Source of the DNA: Candidatus Poribacteria bacterium
GTDB taxonomy: Bacteria; Poribacteria; WGA-4E; WGA-3G
Length of the DNA stretch: 64,000 nucleotides
NCBI GenBank assembly: GCA_028820635.1
Contig: JAPPIG010000082.1
Span: forward strand, 352,645 to 416,644
Reading direction: 5' to 3'
Numbering within the stretch: position 1 is the first letter of the stretch; each line of letters begins with the position of its first letter. The position numbers and the translations under genes are program-made. Shown piece by piece: positions 62,232 to 64,000 of this stretch. A model generated the notes under the pieces. That model had not been told where the DNA came from, made no database searches, and saw only the letters and a list, made by a program, of their open reading frames with translations.

Positions 62232-64000
62232 ATGGAAATTACACGCCCTTTTTTGCTTTTATTGCTGCTTTTATTACCAGTTCTCTACTACGGTTTTCGT
62301 CGCAGCCTCGTGGATTTATCCCGAACCCAACGACTGATTAGTCTATGTGTTAGGATTATAATTGTTTTACTACTTATCCTAAGTGTTGCGGATCTGCAGT
62401 ATCTGAAAACCGATGATAAACTGGCAGTCATGTTTCTCGCGGATATTTCGGATAGCATTTCAGAGGATGGTTTAACAAAATCAACAGAATACATCAACGA
62501 AGCGCTTGAATCGCGTAGCGCAAATCAACAAGTAGGTGTCATTGCGTTTACAGATAAGGCAAAGATTCTTCAGGCAGCTCATCTGGAAAATCAGAGAAGT
62601 TCCGAAGAAAAATTGGATCTTGCTGAAACGAAACAGACTTGGATAGACACAGATGAGGACGCAGCAGACACAACAAATATCGCACAAGCAATTGAAACAG
62701 CATGGAGTGTTTTTCCCGCAAATGCAAACAAACGTATTGTCTTAATAACAGATGGAATAGAAACGCAAGGCGATGCCATTCACACAGGTCTTCGCGGGAA
62801 AGAGTTCGGTATTCAGATTGACACGGTTCCGATATATCCAAGTGATGACCCAGAAGTAATGGTACAGCGAATTGATGCGCCTACACAGGTTAAACAAGGT
62901 GCACCTTTCAACTTAGAAGTACTAATTCACAGCAATCATGAAGATATTGCACAGATAAATCTCTATAAGAATAAATTTGAGGTTGCGAAAAAAGAAGTAC
63001 GACTCGTTGAAGGCGAAAATCGTGTCTTGTTCACTGAAACTTCTATGGAAAGCGGCACATTGACTTATGACGCAACTTGCCGCACGACGCAAGACACACG
63101 TTATGACAACAATCGGGCATTCGGTATTGTTTCAGTTTCTGGTAAACCGAGAGTTTTGCTTATTGATGAAAATGAGTCGCAAACCCGATACTTAATGCGT
63201 GTGCTTGAGGATGCTAAGATTCGTGTTGACGTACGCAATGGTTTAGGTGTCCCAAATGAACTTGCCGACCTCCAAAACTATGAACTTGTACTCTTCAGTA
63301 ATGTTCCCGCCAATCGTCTTAGCCAAAAACAAATGGAACTAATCCGTACTTATGTACAAGACCTTGGAGGCGGATTTATGATGCTCGGTAGTGAGAACAG
63401 TTACGGCTTGGGTGGCTACTATAAAACACCAATTGAAGAGGTTTTACCTGTCCGTACCGACACTGAAAAGAAAAAGGAAACGCCATCCTTGGCAATGGTG
63501 CTTGTGATAGACAAATCTGGAAGTATGGGCGGAATCAAGATTGAATTAGCGAAAGAAGCAGCACGCGCAACAGTTGAATTACTTGGACCGCGCGATAAAA
63601 TCGGTGTCATCGCTTTTGACGGTTCACCATTCTGGATTACAGAAATGCATGACGCATCAGATAAGCAGTTTATTTCCAATCAGGTGGGATCAATCACGGC
63701 AGGAGGCGGCACCAATCTATATCCAGCACTTCAACAGGCATATTTTGCCTTGACCGAGACAAGTGCTAAACTCAAGCACGTTATCGTTCTGAGTGACGGT
63801 CATTCCCAGCCCGGAGATTGGTATGGCATAGCAAGTTCCATGTATTCCGAACGTATCACGATTTCCACAGTCGGTATCGGCAGTGGTGCTGATATGAATA
63901 TGCTCGGTGATCTTGCAAAGTGGGGCGGTGGACGCGACTATTTCACGCAAGACCCGTATAACGTTCCCCAGATATTTGCTAAGGAAACTGTTACTGCCTC
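62232..64000 (+). CDS. Membrane protein with two VWA domains, cut by window end
   Basis: Open from ATG 62232 to the right edge (at least 589 codons). Two N-terminal helices (FLLLLLLLLPVLYYGF and LCVRIIIVLLLILSVADL) precede a first VWA-like domain (VMFLADISDSISEDG) with KRIVLITDGIETQGDA. A beta-sandwich part and a GATase1-like part follow (RVLLIDENESQTRYLM, GGGFMMLGSENSYGLGGYY). A second VWA has the full metal-site motif LVIDKSGSMGG, and VIVLSDGHSQPGDW. This matches the large VWA/glutamine-amidotransferase-like proteins found with MoxR-DUF58 operons. No clear ribosome site is seen. Confidence 0.9.
   Translation, partial: MEITRPFLLLLLLLLPVLYYGFRRSLVDLSRTQRLISLCVRIIIVLLLILSVADLQYLKTDDKLAVMFLADISDSISEDGLTKSTEYINEALESRSANQQVGVIAFTDKAKILQAAHLENQRSSEEKLDLAETKQTWIDTDEDAADTTNIAQAIETAWSVFPANANKRIVLITDGIETQGDAIHTGLRGKEFGIQIDTVPIYPSDDPEVMVQRIDAPTQVKQGAPFNLEVLIHSNHEDIAQINLYKNKFEVAKKEVRLVEGENRVLFTETSMESGTLTYDATCRTTQDTRYDNNRAFGIVSVSGKPRVLLIDENESQTRYLMRVLEDAKIRVDVRNGLGVPNELADLQNYELVLFSNVPANRLSQKQMELIRTYVQDLGGGFMMLGSENSYGLGGYYKTPIEEVLPVRTDTEKKKETPSLAMVLVIDKSGSMGGIKIELAKEAARATVELLGPRDKIGVIAFDGSPFWITEMHDASDKQFISNQVGSITAGGGTNLYPALQQAYFALTETSAKLKHVIVLSDGHSQPGDWYGIASSMYSERITISTVGIGSGADMNMLGDLAKWGGGRDYFTQDPYNVPQIFAKETVTA

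Noticed and set aside
1..64000. tRNA or rRNA genes
   Set aside because: I looked through the gaps for T-loop-like GGTTCGAATCC patterns and rRNA segments and saw none.

Overview
The window looks like chromosomal DNA of an uncultured Gram-negative bacterium. Gram-negative signs are an OmpA-type lipoprotein, a predicted small outer-membrane barrel, an O-antigen ligase/polymerase-type protein and a periplasmic membrane-fusion protein. Phytanoyl-CoA-dioxygenase-like, sulfatase-like, nucleoside-hydrolase, LamG and Gfo/Idh/MocA genes, a C-terminal module starting NYPNPFNPETWIPYQ, and dense short palindromic repeats suggest Candidatus Poribacteria or a close relative. That placement is inference from family content; no rRNA or tRNA gene is visible.

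Layout. 1-9.6 kb: a partial polA, a TolB-like propeller protein, an RRM protein with a long leader, a degenerate tandem AAA protein, a uridine-kinase-like gene and two small heat-shock genes, the first behind two sigma-54-type promoters. 9.6-16 kb (minus strand): aquaporin, sulfatase-fold protein, O-antigen ligase, barrel protein, OmpA-like lipoprotein, ZapA-like protein. 16-24.3 kb: a tight minus-strand run DUF368-nadK-recN-indolepyruvate oxidoreductase-aroE. 24.3-25.45 kb: an AT-rich gene-free divergent region. 25.5-37 kb: nucleoside hydrolase, PhyH, recG, FAD oxidoreductase, a deoxyhypusine-synthase-like protein, smc and comF. 37-42 kb: an HTH-DUF2188 fusion, an HTH/TPR/AlbA_2 protein, a TIM-barrel isomerase and a two-frame DUF6178 pair. 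42-49 kb: msrA, a membrane-fusion protein, a methyltransferase, a Gfo/Idh/MocA oxidoreductase, a LamG protein and a decayed transposase. 49.4-64 kb: a MoxR/DUF58/VWA membrane cluster, a TonB-like DUF4159 protein, a secreted 5'-nucleotidase-like protein and a double-VWA membrane protein cut by the window end.

The most coherent functional set is the MoxR (AAA+)-DUF58-VWA block with its membrane partners, which resembles Bat/aerotolerance-type envelope systems. The most unusual non-coding content is a layered set of short repeats. Two kinds of terminal-inverted-repeat shell (ATACCATTTCT...AGAAATGGTAT and TATGGT...ACCATA) enclose different, apparently exchangeable palindromic cores. A four-unit palindromic array recurs at two loci, and one shell contains the end fragment of the local transposase gene. 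Several proteins have altered active-site motifs: the AAA P-loop, the sulfatase nucleophile, the 5'-nucleotidase metal site and the nucleoside-hydrolase loop.
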